A DNA stretch of 5,914 bases from Alphaproteobacteria bacterium (lineage in GTDB: Bacteria > Pseudomonadota > Alphaproteobacteria > Micropepsales > Micropepsaceae), in the NCBI GenBank assembly GCA_003246795.1, contig QKCS01000005.1, positions 1 to 5,914 of the forward strand. Reading direction: 5' to 3'. Under the pieces are notes generated by a model, which was not told where the DNA came from, searched no databases, and saw only the letters and a list, made by a program, of their open reading frames with translations. The translations under genes and the position numbers were made by a program. Positions 1 through 5,600 of this stretch are shown here, piece after piece. Each line of letters starts with the position of its first letter. The stretch's first letter is position 1.

Positions 1-187
1 GGAGAGCGAAACCCGCGTCTTGGGCCCAAACCTTTCCGCCGGCGAACAACCGCAACTGATCGTGCCGAAGCACGTCTGGCAGAGCGCCAAGCTGTTGGAC
101 GCTTTCACGCTTGTCGGCTGCACCGTCGCGCCGGCGTGCGCATTCGACGGCTTCGAGATGGCGCCGCCGGATTGGCGCCCGGGCTAG
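1..187 (+). CDS. Cupin_5 (DUF985) family protein, 3' end only
   Basis: The reading frame is open from base 2 to a TAG stop at 185-187 and gives the last 61 residues of a protein that begins outside the window. The visible part has the C-terminal signature of the Cupin_5/DUF985 family: a G-E-x-P-Q-L-I-V-P segment, then a Trp-containing strand (K-H-V-W-Q-S-A), then T-L-V-G-C-T-V-A-P followed by an F-x-x-F-E-M-A motif at the end. Members are small single-domain cupin beta-barrels of roughly 130-170 residues, so more than half is missing. The family's biochemical role is largely unknown; a sugar-ligand or epimerase-like role has been suggested by structure only. Its stop codon overlaps that of the converging gene on the other strand. 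The family call is from motif memory and is fairly secure; no function is assigned. Confidence 0.85.
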   Translation, partial: ESETRVLGPNLSAGEQPQLIVPKHVWQSAKLLDAFTLVGCTVAPACAFDGFEMAPPDWRPG

Positions 188-912
188 CGGAAGATCTGAC
201 GCAGCTGGCGCTCGATCGCAAACGACGACGGACGACCCGCAAGCCCGTGCTCTGCGCTGAAATTGATGATCAGCATATCACCTTGCAGAAACACACCCGG
301 CGAGCGCGCTTGCACGAAACGAACGCGGCGCAAATAGGCGATGACGCCGGCGCGGCCGCGCCCGGTGCGCACGGTGTTGAACAGCGCCGTACCGGCGTTG
401 CGGATGGCGTCGAACAGAATGGCCCGCGCTCCGCCATCCCCCGATACCGAGAACCAATTCGCTTCGAAGATGATTTCTTTGCCGGTCTCCGCGCGCAGCC
501 GGACCATGATCTGCCCTGCAATGTCGCGAACCACCCCGATCGCCGGCGCCGTGGACACCAGCGGGCGGGCGGGCCGGTCGGGGGCCATCGGTATTCCGCG
601 CCGGTTCCGCGCCGTGAACAGCGTCAGCCCGCCAAGACCGGACACGCGCAGCACGACCTCGCCGTCGTCGCGCACCAACAGGCGATCGCCGCCCGCCGCC
701 GGTTGCCAGCGCAGAACGAGAATCTCTTCCGCGCCGTCGAATTTGATCTTGGGAAGCTCGCTCGACCGGTCGAGAACGAACCCGACGCCGGCGAAATCCG
801 ATCCGTAGTGCGAGACCCGCGGCAGCTCGCGATCATAGGCGCGCAACGTCACGCTCGCGGCACTGAGCAGCACGGCAAGCACGACGATGGTCAAGCGAGT
901 CAGCGCCCGCAA
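184..912 (-). CDS. Exported DUF4908-like protein of unknown function
   Basis: This 242-residue protein starts with a typical Sec signal peptide: positive n-region M-R-A-L-T-R, a hydrophobic core at about residues 7-20, and a likely cleavage near residues 24-26 (L-R-A before Y-D), so it should be periplasmic. The mature part carries F-V-L-D-R-S at about 45-50, a K-I-K-F-D-G strand, R-x-S-G-L-G-G-L-T-L-F-T in the middle and G-L-A-G-R-P-S-S near the C terminus. As I remember the DUF4908 family, these blocks (F-V-L-D-R, R-L-G-G-L-T-x-F and G-x-A-G-R-P-S-S) recur in the same order. The start is a TTG codon at 910-912: an in-frame TGA lies two codons upstream, and a GGAG motif at 921-924 sits 8 bases before it. 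It appears monocistronic and converges on the cupin gene. No function is known to me. Gene reality is highly likely; the family name is likely but unverified. Confidence 0.8.
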   Translation of the reverse strand: MRALTRLTIVVLAVLLSAASVTLRAYDRELPRVSHYGSDFAGVGFVLDRSSELPKIKFDGAEEILVLRWQPAAGGDRLLVRDDGEVVLRVSGLGGLTLFTARNRRGIPMAPDRPARPLVSTAPAIGVVRDIAGQIMVRLRAETGKEIIFEANWFSVSGDGGARAILFDAIRNAGTALFNTVRTGRGRAGVIAYLRRVRFVQARSPGVFLQGDMLIINFSAEHGLAGRPSSFAIERQLRQIFR

Positions 913-920
913 CGATCACG

Positions 921-924
921 CTCC
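921..924 (-). promoter_or_regulatory. Ribosome binding site for the TTG start of the DUF4908-like gene
   Basis: On the minus strand GGAG lies 8 bases upstream of a TTG codon at 910-912. The in-frame TGA just upstream rules out any earlier start, and the next residues form the n-region of a signal peptide, so this site supports the rare TTG start. Confidence 0.6.
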
Positions 925-1072
925 ACAAACAGGTCACGGCGCAGGCTCCGGCCCCTCAGGCCGCCCGCAACTTGAAGACCCACCCCGCGATGGAGCGTGT
1001 ATTGCCCGGGATCGTGGCAAGAATGTGGTTCGGTGAATGTCGGGATTCGGTTGCGTTAATCACCGGTTACCG

Positions 1073-1104
1073 AACAGCGCACCTCCATTCACAACGGCGC
1101 ACCT
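1073..1104. repeat. Imperfect 12-base direct repeat with 20-base period
   Basis: The plus strand has aacagcgcacct at 1073-1084 and aacggcgcacct at 1093-1104, differing at one base, with an 8-base spacer. The second copy runs into the TAG stop of the GST-like gene. The rest of the 913-1102 intergenic region shows no convincing promoter or T-tailed hairpin. Two-turn spacing could suit a DNA-binding protein, but two copies are weak evidence. Confidence 0.35.
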
Positions 1105-1768
1105 ATTGCGCCGCGACTGCGGCATTCTTGCCACCCGCTTGGGCCGACAGGGCACGTTCGTATGCCGGCCGATCCTTTAGTCGGTCGTGATAGCGCTTCA
1201 CGTGCGCGGCCGCGTCCAGTAGCGTCGGATCGACGACGAAGTTGAGGACATGTCCCATCAGCACGTCGGCGCCCGAGAACGCATCGCCGAGCAGGAACGG
1301 CCGACCAGCCAGAACCGCATCGAGCGTTGACAGACGGCCCAGCGCGTTCTCTCGCAATTGGCCGGCGCGCTCCTTCGCCCACGCCGCGTCCTTGTTCAGC
1401 GCCGTCGCGATCATCAGCTGAAAGATCGGGGGCTCGACCGTGTTCAATGCTGCAAAACACCACTGGTCATAGAACGCCCGCGCCTCGCTGCCCGCTTTCG
1501 GAATGTTCTTTCCGGTCTTGTCGCAGAGGTAAGTCACGATGGCGCCCGACTCGAACAACGTGAACGCCCCGTCCGTCATCGACGGTATGGCGCCGAACGG
1601 ATTGACGGCCTTGTATGCCGCCTCGCGCTGCGCGCCCTTCGACGTGTCCAGCCAATGGATCCGATAGGGCACGCCGCACTCTTCGGCCGCCCAAAGCGCG
1701 CGCAGGTCGCGCACCCATTCGGGCTGCAGAAACGACGGCGGGTTGCCGGCGCAATAGAGCGTGATCAT
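1103..1768 (-). CDS. Glutathione S-transferase-like protein
   Basis: The protein has 221 residues, the usual length for a cytosolic GST. The N-terminal thioredoxin-like domain (about 1-85) begins with the strand I-T-L-Y. It contains N56-P57-F-G-A-I61-P62, the conserved N-P-x-G-x-(I/V)-P loop with the cis-proline that contacts glutathione, and E73-S74-G-A-I, the glutathione gamma-Glu binding motif. The all-helical C-terminal domain holds F-S-G-A-D-V-L-M-G, the N-capping box/hydrophobic staple seen in GSTs. The first loop (residues 6-22) is longer than usual and lacks the typical Ser/Tyr/Cys helix-start motif, so the catalytic residue is uncertain (C6 or S12 are candidates). The start is ATG at 1766-1768: AAGGAG at 1776-1781 sits 7 bases upstream, and the ATG overlaps the preceding stop as ATGA, implying translational coupling. 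Substrate is unknown; its operon suggests detoxification or modification of a small electrophile. Confidence 0.9.
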   Translation of the reverse strand: MITLYCAGNPPSFLQPEWVRDLRALWAAEECGVPYRIHWLDTSKGAQREAAYKAVNPFGAIPSMTDGAFTLFESGAIVTYLCDKTGKNIPKAGSEARAFYDQWCFAALNTVEPPIFQLMIATALNKDAAWAKERAGQLRENALGRLSTLDAVLAGRPFLLGDAFSGADVLMGHVLNFVVDPTLLDAAAHVKRYHDRLKDRPAYERALSAQAGGKNAAVAAQ

Positions 1769-2256
1769 GACAGTTCTCCTTCCACCTTGCCGGCATGTTT
1801 GCCGAAGCCTTCCATGAAGACTCCTTCCCAACCGTTCTCGTAGTTCGCGCGCACGTCCGCCGCTTTCGCGCCCGACATCCGTTCCCAGTGCCGGTGTTCC
1901 AGCGTCACGCGCGTGCGCGCGGCCCCACGCGCCACGAAGCGAAGTTCGACCTCGGACGTGTGTTCGGGATCGGTCGCGACGTGCCACGTGTGCACGAGCC
2001 GGTGCGGCGGCTCAAAGGCGACGACCGTGCCCCAGAGTTTTTCGGTGCCGTCGCTCCACCGTTCGAAAACGCGTCCACCGACGCGACCTTCGATACCAAC
2101 ACGCACAACCTTTTCGCCACCCAGCGAATGGGTCGTCCGCGGCCACCACATCGTGAATTCGTCCACGTAGAGACGGAACGCATCCGCTTGGCTTCGCGCC
2201 ACGACCAACGATTTCACCACCGGCGGCAACAACGCCGTCTTCGCTTCGGATGTCAT
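1765..2256 (-). CDS. SRPBCC (AHSA1-like) domain protein
   Basis: This 163-residue protein is a single START/Bet v1-like (SRPBCC) domain of the AHSA1 type. Recognisable features in order are V-K-S-L-V-V-A-R-S-Q-A-D-A-F (first strand and helix, about 14-27), F-T-M-W37-W38-P39 followed by H-S-L, then G-x-V-G-G-R-V-F-E, W-G-T-V-V-A-F-E-P-P-H-R-L-V-H-T-W, the T-S-E-V-E-L-R-F and T-R-V-T-L-E-H-R-H strands, and a long C-terminal helix with N-Y-E-N-G-W. The fold makes a deep hydrophobic pocket for a small ligand; no catalytic residues are evident. The protein is likely cytoplasmic, with no signal peptide. The start ATG (2254-2256) overlaps the TGA of the upstream regulator by 4 bases, with GGGGAG at 2263-2268 as ribosome binding site. 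Its own TGA overlaps the GST start the same way. Pairing of AHSA1-type SRPBCC genes with ArsR regulators is common in bacteria; the ligand or substrate here is unknown. Confidence 0.9.
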   Translation of the reverse strand: MTSEAKTALLPPVVKSLVVARSQADAFRLYVDEFTMWWPRTTHSLGGEKVVRVGIEGRVGGRVFERWSDGTEKLWGTVVAFEPPHRLVHTWHVATDPEHTSEVELRFVARGAARTRVTLEHRHWERMSGAKAADVRANYENGWEGVFMEGFGKHAGKVEGELS

Positions 2257-2591
2257 CTCCTGCTCCCCTTTCGCCGCGCCCGCGCTTTCGGCGCGCCGCG
2301 TTCGGCGTAAGTCTTGAAGGCGCCGAGCGCCCCGCCCCAGAAACTGTCGAGATACGCTCTGAGCGCGTTCAGCCCGTGCGTGTCGATTGCATAGAACTGC
2401 CGCGTGCCGTCACGATAGGCCGTGACGAGCCGCGCCTCCTTCAACACTTTGAGATGCTGCGACACCGCCGGTCGGCTGACCGGCAGCCCTTCGGCGATGT
2501 CGCCCACCGCGCGCGGCCCGCCCCGCAACCGCTCGAACACCGAGCGACGCGTCGGATCGGCCAAAGCGATGAAAGCATTTCCGTAAGTCAT
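2253..2591 (-). CDS. ArsR/SmtB-type winged-helix transcriptional repressor, non-metal type
   Basis: The 112-residue protein matches the compact ArsR family. Motifs are A-L-A-D-P-T-R-R-S-V-F-E-R-L (about 9-22), the recognition region L-P-V-S39-R-P-A-V-S-Q-H-L-K-V-L-K-E-A-R-L-V (36-56), and the wing Y-R-D-G-T-R-Q-F-Y-A-I (59-69). There is no cysteine at all and only two histidines (46 and 72), so the metal-thiolate sites of true ArsR/SmtB sensors are absent. It resembles the regulators that sit before AHSA1-type genes. The C terminus is a basic tail rich in Lys and Arg, unusual but common in high-GC genomes. It is the first gene of the operon. The start ATG at 2589-2591 has no Shine-Dalgarno sequence, and the predicted transcription start falls on its A, so a leaderless mRNA is likely. 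It probably represses its own operon by binding the inverted repeats upstream. The inducer is unknown. Confidence 0.93.
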   Translation of the reverse strand: MTYGNAFIALADPTRRSVFERLRGGPRAVGDIAEGLPVSRPAVSQHLKVLKEARLVTAYRDGTRQFYAIDTHGLNALRAYLDSFWGGALGAFKTYAERGAPKARARRKGSRR

Positions 2592-2598
2592 GGCTTAC
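2583..2598. promoter_or_regulatory. Candidate operator O2, overlapping the arsR start codon
   Basis: The plus strand reads gtaagtcatggcttac: arms GTAAG/CTTAC around a 6-base centre. It is identical at 14 of 16 positions to the second repeat at 2618-2633, including off-palindrome bases. It covers the ATG and the predicted transcription start, so a bound dimer would block initiation. ArsR-family proteins bind such short dyads as dimers; binding here is inferred. Confidence 0.7.
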
Positions 2599-2626
2599 TA
2601 ATAGCTAAGACCAAACGGTAAGTCAA
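2598..2626 (-). promoter_or_regulatory. Sigma70-type promoter of the arsR operon
   Basis: On the minus strand a -35 box TTGACT (plus-strand 2621-2626, five of six consensus bases) is followed after exactly 17 bases by a -10 box TATTAG (2598-2603, four of six). Transcription would start about 7 bases beyond the -10 box, at or next to base 2591, which is the A of the arsR ATG. The -35 box lies inside one operator repeat and the -10 touches the other, the geometry expected of an autorepressed promoter. Confidence 0.7.
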
Positions 2627-2635
2627 CGCTTACCG
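2616..2635. promoter_or_regulatory. Candidate operator O1, overlapping the arsR -35 box
   Basis: A perfect inverted repeat with 7-base arms CGGTAAG and CTTACCG and a 6-base centre. Its core 2618-2633 matches O2 at 14 of 16 bases, and the two centres are 35 bases apart. A degenerate half-site ctaag at 2605-2609 lies between them. The half-sites start at 2583, 2594, 2605, 2618 and 2629, that is, mostly 11-base steps, so they would face roughly the same side of the helix. Confidence 0.75.
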
Positions 2636-2645
2636 TAAAGGACGC

Positions 2646-2672
2646 GAAAAAGGCGGCCGCGCCAGCCGCCTT
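2646..2672 (-). terminator. Rho-independent terminator of the phaAB transcript
   Basis: Read on the minus strand, a perfect 8-base stem AAGGCGGC / GCCGCCTT (plus-strand arms 2665-2672 and 2650-2657) encloses a 7-base loop. The 3' arm ends in TT and is followed by TTT, giving a run of five Ts. It begins 4 bases after the phaB stop codon. It insulates phaAB from the arsR promoter, whose upstream operator begins about 11 bases further on. Confidence 0.85.
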
Positions 2673-2676
2673 CGCC

Positions 2677-3399
2677 TCAATACATATGCTGGCCGCCGTT
2701 GATCGACATCGTCGAGCCGGTGAGAAATCCGGCGTCGTCCGCGACGAGGAACATCACGCCGCGCGCGATCTCCTCAGCCTTGCCGAGGCGTCCGACCGGA
2801 ATCCGCGCCACGATCTTTTCGAGCACGTTGGGCGGAACGGCCGCCACCATATCGGTGTCGATGTAGCCGGGCGCGATCGCGTTGACCGTGATGCCCTTCG
2901 GCGCACCTTCCTGCGCCAGGGCCTTCGTGAAGCCGTGGATACCCGACTTCGCCGCCGCGTAGTTGACCTGTCCGTATTGCCCGGCCTGACCGTTGATTGA
3001 CCCGATGTTGACGATGCGCCCGAAGCCGCGCTCCAACATGCCGTCCCACACCGCCTTGCACATGTTGAAGCAGCCGCCCAGGTTGGTGTCGACGACCTCG
3101 TCCCACTGCTTGCGCGTTTGTTTCTTCAAGGTCGCGTCACGCGTGATGCCGGCGTTGTTCACGAGTACGTCGACCGGTCCGAGCTTGGCGACGACTTCGG
3201 CGACGCCCTTCAGGCACTGGTCGAAATCCGCGACGTCCCATTTGAAGCAGGCGATGCCGTGCTTGTCGGCGCACTGCTTCGCCCGCTCGTCGTTGCCCGC
3301 ATAATTCGCCGCGACCTTGTAGCCCGCCTTCTTCAGCGTGACCGAGATCGCCTCGCCGATGCCGCGCGTTCCACCTGTAACAACCGCCACCCGTGACAT
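2677..3399 (-). CDS. phaB: Acetoacetyl-CoA reductase (NADPH)
   Basis: The enzyme reduces acetoacetyl-CoA to (R)-3-hydroxybutyryl-CoA, the monomer for polyhydroxybutyrate synthesis. The 240-residue length is that of PhaB, a classical short-chain dehydrogenase/reductase. Visible motifs: T8-G-G-T-R-G-I-G15 (dinucleotide-binding glycine loop), N81-N-A-G84, N106, and the catalytic S134 with Y147-x-x-x-K151. Family hallmarks of PhaB rather than FabG are N-Y-A-G-N-D-E in the cofactor region, G-Q-x-G-Q-x-N-Y before the active tyrosine, P-G-Y-I-D-T-D-M, and the C-terminal S-I-N-G-G-Q-H-M-Y. The start ATG (3397-3399) has GGAGG 6 bases upstream. It lies 72 bases downstream of phaA on the same strand with no convincing promoter between them, so the two genes are most likely one transcript, which ends at the hairpin right after this gene. 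Cytoplasmic. FabG is the main alternative and is unlikely given the C-terminal motif and the neighbour. Confidence 0.96.
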   Translation of the reverse strand: MSRVAVVTGGTRGIGEAISVTLKKAGYKVAANYAGNDERAKQCADKHGIACFKWDVADFDQCLKGVAEVVAKLGPVDVLVNNAGITRDATLKKQTRKQWDEVVDTNLGGCFNMCKAVWDGMLERGFGRIVNIGSINGQAGQYGQVNYAAAKSGIHGFTKALAQEGAPKGITVNAIAPGYIDTDMVAAVPPNVLEKIVARIPVGRLGKAEEIARGVMFLVADDAGFLTGSTMSINGGQHMY

Positions 3400-3471
3400 T
3401 CCGTTCCTCCGCTATGAGGCCGGCATCTTACGTGCCGCGCCTCCGTAAGTGTTGATCTGAAGTCAAATCGC

Positions 3472-4647
<1,176 letters not shown>

Positions 4648-4811
4648 GGCTTTTGTCTCCTGAAATGAGGAATTTCGGACGTTGCATTAACGCTGACATT
4701 GGCACGCCGAGGCCGGCTCGGCCAAGCGGTTCCCAGGGTTTCGTGGCAAACGTGAACGCGGCGGTCGGCCCGCTAACCAACCACCGCCCTTTAACGCATC
4801 TGCGATAGGAA

Positions 4812-4820
4812 TGCACTGCA
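4812..4820. promoter_or_regulatory. TGC-rich short palindrome upstream of phaR
   Basis: The sequence tgcactgca is a perfect dyad around one central base. It lies 8 bases upstream of the putative -10 box. PhaR proteins of alphaproteobacteria are known to bind TGC-rich sites and to repress their own gene; that this particular site is bound is inference. Confidence 0.4.
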
Positions 4821-4828
4821 ATCTCGCG

Positions 4829-4834
4829 TAGAAT
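4829..4834 (+). promoter_or_regulatory. phaR: Possible phaR -10 box
   Basis: TAGAAT matches the sigma70 -10 consensus at five of six positions. No good -35 box stands 16-18 bases upstream (TAGGAA at best), so the promoter would be weak or factor-assisted. Transcription would start around 4841, inside the adjacent palindrome, giving a leader of about 50 bases. Confidence 0.35.
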
Positions 4835-4846
4835 GCTGCGCAGCAT
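4833..4846. promoter_or_regulatory. Perfect 14-base palindrome, candidate PhaR operator
   Basis: The sequence atgctgcgcagcat is its own reverse complement over all 14 bases and contains CTGC/GCAG half-sites. It overlaps the possible -10 box and the predicted start of the phaR transcript, a position well suited to autorepression. PhaR autoregulation through TGC-rich sites is established for related bacteria; binding here has not been shown. Confidence 0.55.
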
Positions 4847-4879
4847 GGAAACGCTCGCGGCGCAACATGGCCACCACTC

Positions 4880-4884
4880 GAGGG
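4880..4884 (+). promoter_or_regulatory. phaR: Ribosome binding site deciding the phaR start
   Basis: GAGGG lies 6 bases before the ATG at 4891. The in-frame upstream ATG at 4867 lacks any comparable motif in the right place, so the shorter protein is preferred. Confidence 0.6.
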
Positions 4885-4890
4885 CTCCGG

Positions 4891-5520
4891 ATGACGACCC
4901 CGACCAACGAACCGATCACCATCAAGAAGTACGCGAACCGCCGCCTCTACAACACGGCAACCTCCAGCTACGTCACGCTGGATCACCTGGCGGACATGGT
5001 CAAACGCGGTCAGGAATTCAACGTCTATGACGCCAAGACCGGCGAAGACATCACGCGCTCCGTCCTGACGCAGATCATCTTCGAGGAAGAGGGCAAGGTC
5101 GGCCAGCAGCTCCTGCCCATCCAATTCCTGCGTCAGCTGATCCGCTTCTACGGCGACAGCATGCAAGCGCTGGTGCCGGGCTATTTGAATCTTTCCATGG
5201 AGTCGTTCGCGCGCAATCACGAGCGCTTCCGCGAACAGATGAGCACGGCCTTCGCCGGCAAAGGCATGATGAAAGAATTCGAACAGATCGCCCGCCAGAA
5301 CATGGCGATGTTCGAGCGCGCGGTTCGGATGTTCACGCCTTTCGGCGCTCTCATGAAAACGCGCGAGGACGAACAGGGCGGCACGGACGCCTCCGCCGCC
5401 GCCAACGGCGCGGAACCGCAGGAAGCGCAAGCCCGCGAAGAGGAAATCGCCGACTTGAAAGCGCAAATCGATCAGATGCGCCGCCAGATCGACACCCTCG
5501 CCGGCCGCAAGGAAGACTGA
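4891..5520 (+). CDS. phaR: Polyhydroxyalkanoate synthesis repressor PhaR
   Basis: PhaR binds DNA upstream of phasin genes and its own gene, and is released when it binds nascent polyhydroxybutyrate, so it links granule-protein supply to polymer amount. This 209-residue protein has the N-terminal PHB/PHA accumulation regulator DNA-binding domain (about 8-66) with the hallmark K13-Y-A-N-R-R-L-Y-N-T22, then the PHB accumulation regulatory domain from about residue 74 (L-L-P-I-Q-F-L-R-Q-L-I-R-F-Y-G). Amphipathic helices with M-F-x-P-F-G follow near 145-155. After an Ala/Gly/Glu-rich linker comes a C-terminal coiled-coil-like helix (about 183-203, I-A-D-L-K-A-Q-I-D-Q-M-R-R-Q-I), fitting an oligomer. 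The ATG at 4891 is chosen because of GAGGG 6 bases upstream; starting at 4867 would add eight residues and cannot be excluded. It is divergent from phaAB, the usual neighbourhood. Confidence 0.95.
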   Translation: MTTPTNEPITIKKYANRRLYNTATSSYVTLDHLADMVKRGQEFNVYDAKTGEDITRSVLTQIIFEEEGKVGQQLLPIQFLRQLIRFYGDSMQALVPGYLNLSMESFARNHERFREQMSTAFAGKGMMKEFEQIARQNMAMFERAVRMFTPFGALMKTREDEQGGTDASAAANGAEPQEAQAREEEIADLKAQIDQMRRQIDTLAGRKED

Positions 5521-5600
5521 CCTCCCAAACGCTTTGCGCTGGACTCGAGCGCGCTCATCCGTTGAAAGTGCGCGCCTCCGTCATCGGTCCGGCCAAGCCA

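Larger units (their letters stand above)
4648..4890. promoter_or_regulatory. Divergent phaA / phaR control region
   Basis: About 240 bases separate the two start codons and carry no convincing gene. They contain two TGC-rich palindromes and a possible -10 box on the phaR side, and a 6-base inverted repeat gccgag/ctcggc (4706-4722) with a GC-rich centre in the middle. On the phaA side I see the dyad cgtt-gcatt-aacg near 4680-4692. No clear sigma70 promoter for phaA is visible, so its promoter may be a weak or activator-dependent type. Confidence 0.6.

Noticed and set aside
136..975. 279-codon plus-strand open frame opposite the DUF4908-like gene
   Set aside because: The translation is Arg/His/Pro-rich without any recognisable motif. 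It is the antisense shadow of a high-GC gene with a signal peptide and a ribosome binding site.
1028..1075. Inverted repeat gttcggt / accgaac as a terminator or riboswitch
   Set aside because: The arms are 7 bases but 34 bases apart with no supporting inner stem or T tract on either strand.
972..1190. 72-codon plus-strand frame from a TTG
   Set aside because: Weak start, no ribosome binding site, and it overlaps the 3' end of the GST gene antisense.
1529..1536. gtaagtca half-operator inside the GST coding region
   Set aside because: It matches only one half of the arsR operator; the CTTAC partner is missing at the right spacing, so chance is the better explanation.
1103..1987. Extension of the GST gene to a 294-residue protein
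   Set aside because: The extra N-terminal part lies inside the SRPBCC gene in another frame. The ATG at 1766-1768 has an ideal AAGGAG and begins exactly at the first strand of the GST fold.
3445..3466. Promoter for phaB from TTGACT (3461-3466) in the phaA-phaB gap
   Set aside because: No -10-like hexamer lies 16-18 bases downstream on the minus strand (GGAGGC, GAGGCG and AGGCGC occupy those positions).
4687..5466. 259-codon minus-strand open frame opposite phaR
   Set aside because: It runs antisense through phaR and is rich in Phe, Leu, Asp and His from reverse reading of charged helices. No motif or ribosome binding site supports it.
5536..5556. Hairpin gcgct/agcgc plus palindrome gagcgcgctc as a phaR terminator
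   Set aside because: The stems are short and there is no T run after them, so it does not qualify as a rho-independent terminator.
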